Part shown: positions 45,031 through 55,283 of the stretch, piece after piece
Position numbering within the stretch: the first letter of the stretch is position 1
Layout: every line of letters begins with the position of its first letter
DNA from: Sphaerolaimus hirsutus
Taxonomy: Eukaryota > Nematoda > Chromadorea > Monhysterida > Sphaerolaimidae
Direction: 5' to 3'
Length of the DNA: 64,000 bases
NCBI GenBank assembly: GCA_964036195.1
Contig: OZ038454.1
Location: 7,254,001 to 7,318,000 of the forward strand
The notes under the pieces: model-generated
What the model saw: only the letters and a program-made list of their open reading frames with translations
Database searches by the model: none
Told to the model about the DNA's origin: nothing
Translations under genes and position numbers: made by a program

Positions 45031-45965
45031 GTTCAAACGGGATCCCGATCCCGGATCCCGATCCCGGATTTCGTGAAATTCCGGGATTTACCAGTCCCAA
45101 TCCTGATCCTGATCTCAAACCCCAATCCCGATCCCAATCCTGAAATCCAAAAATACCAATCCCAATCCCAATCCAGAAAATTTTCAAATCCCAATCCCGA
45201 GAAACTCCCAAGTCTGGGATCCCGATCACAGAAAAATTAGTGGAAATTATAAAAAGTGAAATAATGATGTATTTGCATGCAAAAAGTGGATGCAAACCCC
45301 CAGTGTCAATTTTATGCCACGTTTCGGGCATCCAACAGTGTTTTGAGACCTTGATGAACAACTGTGAATGCCAGAAGAATGGCCAAAATCTCTATCTCTA
45401 GAACCCAAACCCGGATCCTGGAAAAATCCCAATCCTGACCCTGTGACCCCAATCCCGGCCAATCCAGATCCAATACCGATCACGAAATCTCAAAAAGTGA
45501 ATCCCAATCCCGATTCCAAAATCTCAAAAAGTGAATCCTGATCCCAACCCTGAGTTAATCCCGTTTGAACCCTTCTCAATCACAGAAATTTGTTTGAGCC
45601 CAATCAATCCCAATCCCGATCCCAATCCCGTGACCCCAATCCTGATCCCGTGACCCCAATCCCGGCCAATCCTGATTCTGAAACAATCCTGAAATCTCAA
45701 AAAGTCAATCCCGATCCCAATCCTGAAATCTCAAAAAGTCAATCCTGATCCTGATCCCGATCCTGAAAAGTCAATCCCGTTAAAAATCTTCTCAATCACA
45801 GAACCCGTTTGAAATCTCAAAAAACCAATCCTGAACCCGGAAACCCCAATCCCGATCCCGAAATCGCAAAAAGTGAATCCCAATCCCAATCCCGAAATCT
45901 CAAAGTGAATCCCGATCCTGATCCCAATCCCGATCCTGATCCCAATCCCGAAAAGTCAGTCCCAT
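45031..45965. repeat. (A/G)ATCCC low-complexity block 1
   Basis: Irregular 6-bp units AATCCC/GATCCC/GATCCT with interspersed AAATCTCAAAAAGT and ATGATGTATTTGCATGC. Reads as NPDPDP-like repeats on + and GIGIGSG-like repeats on the other strand; not treated as coding. Confidence 0.8.
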
Positions 45966-48612
45966 TTGAACCTTCAAGCAGCCCAAGAAAGTCAAGGGCG
46001 TGGTGCACACACTGCAGCGCCTCTTCACCAAGATGCAGCACACACCCTGGGATGCCACTGACACGACTGCTGTCTGCTGCATGCTCAAGCTGAACGAGGA
46101 CCAGCAAGACATGTAGGAATTTTTCCAGCTCTTTTCACAGCTTTGAGACAAGCTGTTGGCACCTTGCCCCAACAGCAAGTACCAAGCATTTGCTGTCAGA
46201 CCAGTTCCAGTTGAGAATCCACTCGAGCAGGCAGTGCACGAAGTGTGACCACATTGAAGTGTCAAATGAGGAGACTATCAGGGACCTGTTCCTGCCTCTT
46301 AAAACTAGATTCTGGCAAGCTGCTGGCTTGAGGACATGATCAACATCCACCCCTTCGAAGGGGTGCAGCTTGAGGTGTGCTGCCCCAAGTGCAATAGCAA
46401 TAATGCCAACAAAAAGCAGCTTTTCCTGTGTGCTGCCGAGACAACATACATTTGATTCACCCACAAATCCTACCATCTGGCTTCTGGCTCACTGGTGAAG
46501 GACAGCTGCACCCTGTGCTACCCGAATGCGTTGGACCTGTGGCCAATCAGTAATGGCGAGCATGTACCCAAGCTGGCCAGGGACAGGCGCTACAACCTGG
46601 TGGTTGTGTTCTGCCACATGGGTGACTACAATGACAGACACTATTATGCCATTCTGAAGGACCCCAATGCCAAGTGGTGGCACTACGATGACACCAATGT
46701 GCGTGTGACCAACCCACCCCACCTGTCATCAGGCATGCATGGAGTGCTACATGCTCGCCATACGGTTGCACCCTGCCGTCAGTTTTTGCTCAACACTGTT
46801 GTGACCGAAGTGGAGCAGCAATTTGAAGATACCATAGTGCACAAAAACCAGAAGTTTGCCAATTTGGTCGATTTGTGCAATGAGTGATCGGCCCTGCGGA
46901 ATGACATTTCCCAGTGTGTGCAGCTGTTCTACCAGGATGCGCGCCTTCGCGATGCCGTGTACAACTACAAGTTCACAGATGACAAGCAGCCCAAGAAAGT
47001 CGGCATCATGGTGCGCACACTGCAGAGCCTCTTCACTGAGATGCAGCACACACCCTGGGATGCAGCACACACCCCGAGATGCAGCACACACCCCAAGATG
47101 CAGCACATGCCCCGAGATGCAGCACATGTACTCAAGCTGGCCAGGGACAGGCGCTATGACCTGGTGGTTTTGTTCACGCCCTGGGATGCAGCACACGCAC
47201 TGGCATGCAGCACACGCCCCGAGATGCAGCACATGTACTCAAGCTGGCCAGGGACAGGCGCTACAACCTGGTGGTTTTATTCTGCCACATGGGCAACTAC
47301 AATGACAGACACTATTATGCCATTCTGAAGGACCCCAATGCCAAGTGGTGGCACTACAATGACACCAATGTGGGTGTGACCAAGCCACCCCACCTGTCAG
47401 CAGGCATGCATGGAGTGCTACATGCTCGCCATGCGGTTGCACCCTGCCATCAGTTTTTGCTCGACACTGTTGTGACGGAACTGGAGCAGCAATTTGAAGA
47501 TACCATAGTGCACAAAAACCAGAAGTTTGCCAATTTGGTCGATTTGTGCAATGAGAGATTGGCCCTGCTGAATGACATTTCCCAGTGTGTGCTGCTGTTC
47601 TACCAAGATGCGCGCCTTCGCGATGCCGTGTACAACTACAAGTTCACAGATGACAAGCAGCCCAAGAAAGTCGGCATCATGGTGTGCACACTGCAGAGCC
47701 TCTTCAGCGAGATGCAGCACCCGCCCTGGGATGCAGCACACACCCTGAGATGCAGCACACGCCCGAGATGCAGCAAATGTACTGAAGCTGGCCAGGGACA
47801 GGCGCTACGACCGTGTGGTTGTGTTCTGCCACATTGATGACTACAATGACTGACACTATTATGCCATTCTGAATGACTACGATGACCCAATGTGTGTGTG
47901 ACCAAGCCACCCCACCTGTCAGCATGTTGTGCATGGAGTGCTACATGCTGGCATACAAAGGCTTTCAAAGGGGAGCAGCCTGAGGTGCGCTGCCCCAAGT
48001 GCACTGGCAAAAATGCCAACAAAAAGCAGCACTTTTTGTGTGCTATTGAGACAATGTACATTCGATTCCCCCGCAAATCCTTCTGTCCTACTTCTGGCTC
48101 ACTGGTGAAGGACAGCTGCTCCGTGTGCTACCGGAACACGTTGACCTGTGGCCATTCAGCAATGGCGAACATGTGCCCAAGCTGGCCAGGGACAGGTGCT
48201 ACAACCTGGTGGTTGTGTTCTGCCACATGGGCGACTTCAATGACAGACACTAGCCATTCTGAAGGGCCCCAATGCCAAGTGGTGGCACTACAGTGACACC
48301 AATGTGCATGTGACTAAGCCGCCCATCAGCACTGCATGCACAGAGTGCTACATGCTACAGGCTGCAGTCTGCTTGCCACACGGTTGTGCCCTGTCCTGTT
48401 TTTGCTCGACACAGTTGTGGCCAAACTGGAGCTGCAATTTGAAGATACCATAGTGCACAAAAACCAGAACTTTGCCAATTTGGTCAATTTGTGCAGTGAG
48501 AGATTGGCCCTGCTGAATGACATTTCCCAGTGTGTGCAGCTTTTCTACCAAGACATGCGCCTTCATGATGCTGTGTACACTTACAGGTTCACAGATGACA
48601 AGCAGCTAGGGT
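45966..48612 (+). pseudogene. USP array, segment 2
   Basis: Several shuffled partial units: LQRLFTKMQHTPWDATDTT...NEDQQDM-stop (to 46110), the zinc-finger-like part, VVVFCHMGDYNDRHYY with an intact HYY, then shortened units with minisatellite insertions, and another CPKCTGKNANKKQHF copy near 47990. Longest clean frame 47205-47837. Stops occur after QQDM and after DFND. Confidence 0.65.
47035..47245 (+). repeat. GATGCAGCACACxCCC minisatellite within the USP array
   Basis: Units of about 18 bp (GAGATGCAGCACACACCCC) repeated at 47037-47120 and 47185-47235. Similar blocks at 47712-47780, 52493-52690, 53163-53375 and 63612-63670. It appears to be an expansion of the ATGCAGCACACACCCTGGGA segment of the USP unit. 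Confidence 0.75.
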
Positions 48613-49497
48613 TCAAACGGGATCCCGATCCCGGATCCCGTGAAATTCCGGGATTTACCAGTCCCAATCCTGATCCTGATCCGGAAACCCCAATCCCAAT
48701 CCCAATCCTGAAATCCAAAAATACCAATCCCAATCCCGATCCTGAAAATTTTCAAATCCCGATCCCGAGAAACTCCCAAGTCCGGGATCCTGATCCCAGA
48801 AAAATTAGTGGAAATTATAAAAAGTGAAATAATGATGTATTTGCATGCAAAAAGTGGATGCAAACCCCCAGTGTCAATTTTATGCCATGTTTCTGGCATC
48901 CAACAGTGTTTTGAGACCTTGATGAACAACTGTGAATGCCAGAAAAATGGCCAAAATCTCTATCTCTAGAACCCAACCCCGGATCCTGGAAAAATCCCAA
49001 TCCCGACCCTGTGACCCCAATCCCGGCCAATCCAGATCTGATACCGATCACGAAATCTCAAAAAGTGGATCCCGATCCCGATCCCAAAATCTCAAAAAGT
49101 GAATCCTGATCCTGATCCCAACCCTGAGAAGTTAATCCAGTTTGAACCCTTCTCAATCACAGAAATTCGTTTGAACCCAATCAATCCCAATCCCAATCCC
49201 GATCCCGTGACCCCAATCCCGATCCCGTGACCCCTATCCCGGCCAATCCTGATCCCGAAACAATCCTGAAATCTCAAAAAGTCAATCCCAATCCCAATCC
49301 TGAAATCTCAAAAAGTGAATCCTGATCCTGATCCTGATCCTTGTAAAGTCAATCCCATTAAAAATCTTATCAATCATAGAACCTGTTTGAAATCTCAAAA
49401 AACCAATCCCGATCCCGAAATCGCAAAAAGTTAATCCCAATCCCGAAATCTCAAAGTGAATCCCGATCCTGATCCCAATCCCGAAAAGTCAGTCCCA
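48613..49497. repeat. (A/G)ATCCC low-complexity block 2
   Basis: Same composition and internal landmarks as block 1. Confidence 0.8.
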
Positions 49498-50530
49498 TTT
49501 GAACCCTTCAAGCAGCCCAAGAAAGTCAAGGGCGTGGTGCACACACTGCAGCGCCTCTTCACCAAGATGCAGCACACACCCTGGGATGCCACTGACACGA
49601 CTGCTGTCTGCTGCGTGCTCAAGCTGAACGAGGACCAGCAAGACATGTAGGAATTTTCCCAGCTCTTTTCGCAGCTTTGAGACAAGCTGTTGGCACCTTG
49701 CCCCAACAGCAAGTACCAAGCATTTGCTGTCAGACCAGTTCCAGTTGAGAATCCACTCAAGCAGGCAGTGCACGAAGTGTGACCACATCAAAGTGTCAAA
49801 TGAGGAGACTATCAGGGACCTGTTCCTGCCTCTTAAAACTAGATTCTGGCAAGCTGCTGGCTTGAGGACATGATCAACATCCACCCCTTCGAAGGGGTGC
49901 AGCTTGAGGTGCGCTGCCCCAAGTGCAATAGCAATAATGCCAACAATAAGCAGCTTTTCCTGTGTGCTGCCAAGACAACATACATTCGATTCACCCACAA
50001 ATCCTACCATCCTACTTCTGGCTCACTGGTGAAGGACAGCTGCACCCTGTGCTACTCAAATGCGTTGGACCTGTGGCCAATCAGCAATGGCAAGCATGTA
50101 CCCAAGCTGGCCAGGGACAGGTGCTACGACCTGGTGGTTGTGTTCTGCCACATGGGTGACTACAATGACAGACACTATTATGCCATTCTGAAGGACCCCA
50201 ATGCCAAGTGGTGGCACTACGATGACACCAATGTGCGTGTGACCAAGCCACCCCACCTGTCAGCAGGCATGCATGGAGTGCTACATGCTCGCCATACGGT
50301 TGCACCCTGCCATCAGTTTTTGCTCAACACTGTTGTGACCGAAGTGGAGCAGCAATTTGAAGATACCATAGTGCACAAAAACCAGAAGTTTGCCAATTTG
50401 GTCGATTTGTGCAATGAGAGATCGGTCCTGCTGAATGACATTTCCCACTGTGTGCAGCTTTTCTACCAAGACATGCGCCTTCATGATGCTGTGTACACTT
50501 ACAGGTTCACAGATGACAAGCAGCTAGGGT
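49498..50530 (+). pseudogene. USP array, segment 3
   Basis: One near-complete unit starting KQPKKVKGVVHTLQRLF. The frame stops at QQDM-stop (49648), reopens at about 49870 and then stays open through CPKC, HMGDYNDRHYY and the FEDTIVHKNQ region. It runs on into the ATCCC block until 50745, so the open frame ends in repeat-encoded NPDPDPE-like sequence. Confidence 0.7.
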
Positions 50531-51415
50531 TCAAACGGGATCCCGATCCCGGATCCCGTGAAATTCCGGGATTTACCAGTCCCAATCCTGATCCTGATCC
50601 GGAAACCCCAATCCCAATCCCAATCCTGAAATCCAAAAATACCAATCCCAATCCCGATCCTGAAAATTTTCAAATCCCGATCCCGAGAAACTCCCAAGTC
50701 CGGGATCCTGATCCCAGAAAAATTAGTGGAAATTATAAAAAGTGAAATAATGATGTATTTGCATGCAAAAAGTGGATGCAAACCCCCAGTGTCAATTTTA
50801 TGCCATGTTTCTGGCATCCAACAGTGTTTTGAGACCTTGATGAACAACTGTGAATGCCAGAAAAATGGCCAAAATCTCTATCTCTAGAACCCAACCCCGG
50901 ATCCTGGAAAAATCCCAATCCCGACCCTGTGACCCCAATCCCGGCCAATCCAGATCTGATACCGATCACGAAATCTCAAAAAGTGGATCCCGATCCCGAT
51001 CCCAAAATCTCAAAAAGTGAATCCTGATCCTGATCCCAACCCTGAGAAGTTAATCCAGTTTGAACCCTTCTCAATCACAGAAATTCGTTTGAACCCAATC
51101 AATCCCAATCCCAATCCCGATCCCGTGACCCCAATCCCGATCCCGTGACCCCTATCCCGGCCAATCCTGATCCCGAAACAATCCTGAAATCTCAAAAAGT
51201 CAATCCCAATCCCAATCCTGAAATCTCAAAAAGTGAATCCTGATCCTGATCCTGATCCTTGTAAAGTCAATCCCATTAAAAATCTTATCAATCATAGAAC
51301 CTGTTTGAAATCTCAAAAAACCAATCCCGATCCCGAAATCGCAAAAAGTTAATCCCAATCCCGAAATCTCAAAGTGAATCCCGATCCTGATCCCAATCCC
51401 GAAAAGTCAGTCCCA
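50531..51415. repeat. (A/G)ATCCC low-complexity block 3
   Basis: Copy of block 2 within the tandem duplication. Confidence 0.8.
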
Positions 51416-53864
51416 TTTGAACCCTTCAAGCAGCCCAAGAAAGTCAAGGGCGTGGTGCACACACTGCAGCGCCTCTTCACCAAGATGCAGCACACACCCT
51501 GGGATGCCACTGACACGACTGCTGTCTGCTGCGTGCTCAAGCTGAACGAGGACCAGCAAGACATGTAGGAATTTTCCCAGCTCTTTTCGCAGCTTTGAGA
51601 CAAGCTGTTGGCACCTTGCCCCAACAGCAAGTACCAAGCATTTGCTGTCAGACCAGTTCCAGTTGAGAATCCACTCAAGCAGGCAGTGCACGAAGTGTGA
51701 CCACATCAAAGTGTCAAATGAGGAGACTATCAGGGACCTGTTCCTGCCTCTTAAAACTAGATTCTGGCAAGCTGCTGGCTTGAGGACATGATCAACATCC
51801 ACCCCTTCGAAGGGGTGCAGCTTGAGGTGCGCTGCCCCAAGTGCAATAGCAATAATGCCAACAATAAGCAGCTTTTCCTGTGTGCTGCCAAGACAACATA
51901 CATTCGATTCACCCACAAATCCTACCATCCTACTTCTGGCTCACTGGTGAAGGACAGCTGCACCCTGTGCTACTCAAATGCGTTGGACCTGTGGCCAATC
52001 AGCAATGGCAAGCATGTACCCAAGCTGGCCAGGGACAGGTGCTACGACCTGGTGGTTGTGTTCTGCCACATGGGTGACTACAATGACAGACACTATTATG
52101 CCATTCTGAAGGACCCCAATGCCAAGTGGTGGCACTACGATGACACCAATGTGCGTGTGACCAAGCCACCCCACCTGTCAGCAGGCATGCATGGAGTGCT
52201 ACATGCTCGCCATACGGTTGCACCCTGCCATCAGTTTTTGCTCAACACTGTTGTGACCGAAGTGGAGCAGCAATTTGAAGATACCATAGTGCACAAAAAC
52301 CAGAAGTTTGCCAATTTGGTCGATTTGTGCAATGAGAGATCGGTCCTGCTGAATGACATTTCCCACTGTGTGCAGCTGTTCTACCAAGATGCGCGCCTTC
52401 GCGATGCCGTGTACAACTACAAGTTCACAGATGACAAGCAGCCCAAGAAAGTCGGCATCATGGTGCGCACACTGCAGAGCCTCTTCACCGAGATGCAGCA
52501 CACGCCCTGGGATGCAGCACACACCCCGAGATGCAGCACACACCCCGAGATGCAGCACATGCCCCGAGATGCAGCACATGTACTCAAGCTGGCCAGGGAC
52601 AGGCGTGATGACCTGGTGGTTTTGTTCACGCCCTGGGATGCAGCACACGCACTGGCATGCAGCACACGCCCCGAGATGCAGCACATGTACTCAAGCTGGC
52701 CAGGGACAGGCGCTACGACCTGGTGGTTTTATTCTGCCACATGGGCAACTACAATGACAGACACTATTATGCCATTCTGAAGGATGCCAATGCCAAGTGG
52801 TGGCACTACAATGACACCAATGTGGGTGTGACCAAGCCACCCCACCTGTCAGCAGGCATGCATGGAGTGCTACATGCTCGCCATGCGGTTGCACCCTGCC
52901 GTCAGTTTTTGCTCGACACTTGTGACCGAACTGGAGCAGCAATTTGAAGATACCATAGTGCACAAAAAACCAGAAGTTTGCCAATTTGGTCGATTTGTGC
53001 AATGAGAGATTGGCCCTGCTGAATGACATTTCCCAGTGTGTGCAGCTGTTCTACCAGGATGCGCGCCTTCGCGATGCCGTGTACAACTACAAGTTCACAG
53101 ATGACAAGCAGCCCAAGAAAGTCGGCATCATGGTGCGCACACTGCAGAGCCTTTTCACCGAGATGCAGCACACACCCTGGGATGCAGCACACACCCCGAG
53201 ATGCAGCACACACCCCGAGATGCAGCAGATGCCCCAAGATGCAGCACATGTATTCAAGCTGGCCAGGGACAGGCACTACGACCTGGTGGTTTTGTTCATG
53301 CCCTGGGATGCAGCCCATGCCCTGGGATGCAGCCCATGCCCTGGGATGCAGCACACGCCCTGAGATGCAGCACATGTACTCAAGCTGGCCAGGGACAGGC
53401 GCTACAACCTGGTGGTTTTGTTCTGCCACATTGGCGACTACAATGACAGACACTATTATGCAATTCTGAAGGACCCCAATGCCAAGTGGTGGCACTACGA
53501 TGACACCAATGTGTGTGTGACCAAGCCACCCCACCTGTCAGCAGGCATGCATGGAGTGCTACGTGCTTGCCATGCGGTTGCACCCTGCCGTCAGTTTTTG
53601 CGCGACACTGTTGTGACCGAACTGGAGCAGCAGTTTGAAGATACCATAGTGCACAAAAACCAGAAGTTTGCCAATTTGGTTGATTTGTGCAATGAGAGAT
53701 CGGCCCTGCTGAATGACATTTCCCAGTGTGTGCTGCTGTTCTACCAAGACGCGCGCCTTCGCGATGCCGTGTACAACTACAAGTTCACAGATGACAAGCA
53801 GCCCAAGAAAGTCAGCATCATGGTGTGCGCACTGCAGAGCCTCTTCACCAAGATGCAGCACCCG
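51416..53864 (+). pseudogene. USP array, segment 4
   Basis: Duplicate of segment 3, then two to three further partial units. Longest open frame 51788-52780 (330 codons), covering CPKCNSNNANNKQLF, the HYY region, VQLFYQDARLRDAVYNY and minisatellite-encoded residues, then a second HMGNYNDRHYY. Another clean piece is 53412-53876. It ends at GCAGCACCCG where the minus-strand LTR element begins. The canonical catalytic-Cys box is again absent. Confidence 0.7.
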
Positions 53865-54027
53865 TTTTGGACCTAACTAGAGTGTTTTCTGCGTCAAGTC
53901 AAGCTGTGCAACGTTGCGAGGATTTTGTCGATTATCGTTCATGTCAGACCTCTTGTTACTGTGCATCACGACATATTTAAAGCTTTTATCAGAGAAGCTC
54001 ACTCAAGCGTGAATACCAGATGCAACA
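53865..54027 (-). repeat. 3' LTR of the minus-strand element (163 bp)
   Basis: On the minus strand it starts TGTTGCATCTGGTATTCACG and ends GTTAGGTCCAAAA. The adjoining GTAGGGGGGAATT on the minus strand (54028-54040) is the polypurine tract. Confidence 0.9.
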
Positions 54028-54100
54028 AATTCCCCCCTACAAATTAAAGTTTAATTGAGTGAAACAGAGAAGGGGGAAATTGCCACGCCTCAGAACATTT

Positions 54101-54668
54101 TCACTCTGCCAGCAAATCGTTGAGATCAGAGTCACCATCTTGGAACACATTCATTTCCTGGGGTGGCACCTGATTGACCACTAAAGCTTCTGCTTCCAGC
54201 AGGCGATCCTGCAAATTCTGGAGACGCTCTGACTGTGCCTGGATGGTCAACTCTGACTGCGCCAGGCGCTGGCGGTAGTCGTCCAGGCTGAACTGAGCCG
54301 TGCCCAGGTCGTGCTGGAAGGTGGTGCAGCGCTCTGTGAGCAAGTTGTTGGCGACTCTGAGGTTGTCATTGTCCTTCAGGATCTGATCGATGTTTGCCTT
54401 TTGCTCAGAGTCCACATTGTCGTCTTTGACTGCCTCATGCCGGTTCTGCAAGTCTTGGAGCTTGGAACGCAACTCTTGCAAGTTTTTCTGGTATTCTGCA
54501 GACATTTAGAACAACTCTTTGTCGTGTTTGCTCTTGCTCTTTGCCAGCTCTTGCTCAATTTTGCGCAATTTCTGATTCCAAAGACTCTTTGAGACGCAGC
54601 TGATCTGACCGATAGTGCCCGATGATTTTCCGCGCTTCAATCAACTGTTGTTTTTCAGACAGGGCTTC
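54101..54668 (-). pseudogene. Coiled-coil accessory protein of the minus-strand element (disrupted)
   Basis: The exon-like start at 54668 follows a good acceptor (TTTCATGTTCAG). The sequence is strongly heptad-rich: SEKQQLIEARKIIG, then after a frame change RKIEQELAKSKSKHDKEL. After a stop it continues in the open frame 54505-54101 (NLQELRSKLQDLQNRHEAV ... RLQNLQDRLLEAEAL). The end is acidic, DGDSDLNDLLAE. It occupies the env position. The frame change near 54565 and the TAA at 54506 make it a pseudogene unless more splicing occurs. A hydrophobic run upstream (54735-54670) is more likely the pyrimidine-rich end of an intron than a signal peptide. Confidence 0.6.
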
Positions 54669-54954
54669 CTGAACATGAAATTTTCGAAAAAACAATGATA
54701 CTAGTAGCAAAATTAACAATTTGAAAGAATATTTCATGCAAAAGCTCGAGACAAGATCAAACAAAAATTCAACTCATCTATTTTGCGAATTTGAAAACTC
54801 TGGCAAAAAAACTCAAATTCTGGGAAAAGTCTCAATCAACATTTTCTCGGCGACAAATCTGAACTTTTCAAGAGCAATTTTTCAAGCATAAATTTTCATA
54901 AATTTTCAAGCTAATATCCAACTAATATCCAAGCTATCCGACTCCCCTCAAATG

Positions 54955-55180
54955 AAGTAAATGTCAAAGAAAAAACGTGCAAGCGAACATTGTGAGGCAG
55001 ACACTGTGGTTGAACTGCGTGAGCACCATAGGGTATCGGAGCAACTCCATTTTTGCGGACCCCTTGACGCAACTGTTGCTGTGGTGGCCCCTGGACAACT
55101 GGTTGCAACTGCTGTTGTTGCTGTTGCTGGCAGAATGGCACTTCCAGGGCGCGTCTATCAAGCGGGTTCATTTTTGACAA
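54955..55180 (-). CDS. Gln-rich first exon candidate of the accessory gene
   Basis: An ATG at 55180 opens MSKMNPLDRRALEVPFCQQQ, followed by a polyglutamine-like run and a PQQQLRQG segment. The frame continues to 54911. Its position just after the integrase stop and before the coiled-coil exon suggests an upstream exon of the same gene. No strong donor was identified, so linkage is uncertain. Confidence 0.4.
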
Positions 55181-55283
55181 CTTTAAGTGCGGAGTTTTTG
55201 CTCAAATCTACCCTGACAGCTAGAACAAATAAGACGAAAAAAGGATGCAAAATGAATGGAAATGACAGTGAAATTTCCGACAT

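Larger units (their letters stand above)
48541..52376 (+). repeat. Near-identical 1,918-bp tandem duplication
   Basis: 48541-50458 and 50459-52376 look identical by eye across both USP and ATCCC-repeat parts. For example CAGCTAGGGTTCAAACGGGA occurs at 48602 and 50520. Junctions fall at CAGCTTTTCTACCAAGAC versus CAGCTGTTCTACCAAGAT. Confidence 0.85.

Noticed and set aside
45026-45905. Gly/Ile/Asp-rich open frames (GIGIGSG-like) on the minus strand
   Set aside because: Reverse translation of the ATCCC low-complexity block; no start, domain or conservation beyond the repeat.
47035-47245. CRISPR-like array
   Set aside because: Units are contiguous 18-bp tandem copies with no unique spacers, in a eukaryotic USP-derived sequence.
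54669-54764. Hydrophobic MKYSFKLLILLLVSLFF segment as a signal peptide of the minus-strand accessory protein
   Set aside because: The DNA reads as a pyrimidine-rich intron end followed by TTCATGTTCAG, directly before the coiled-coil exon; a spliced reading is more economical.
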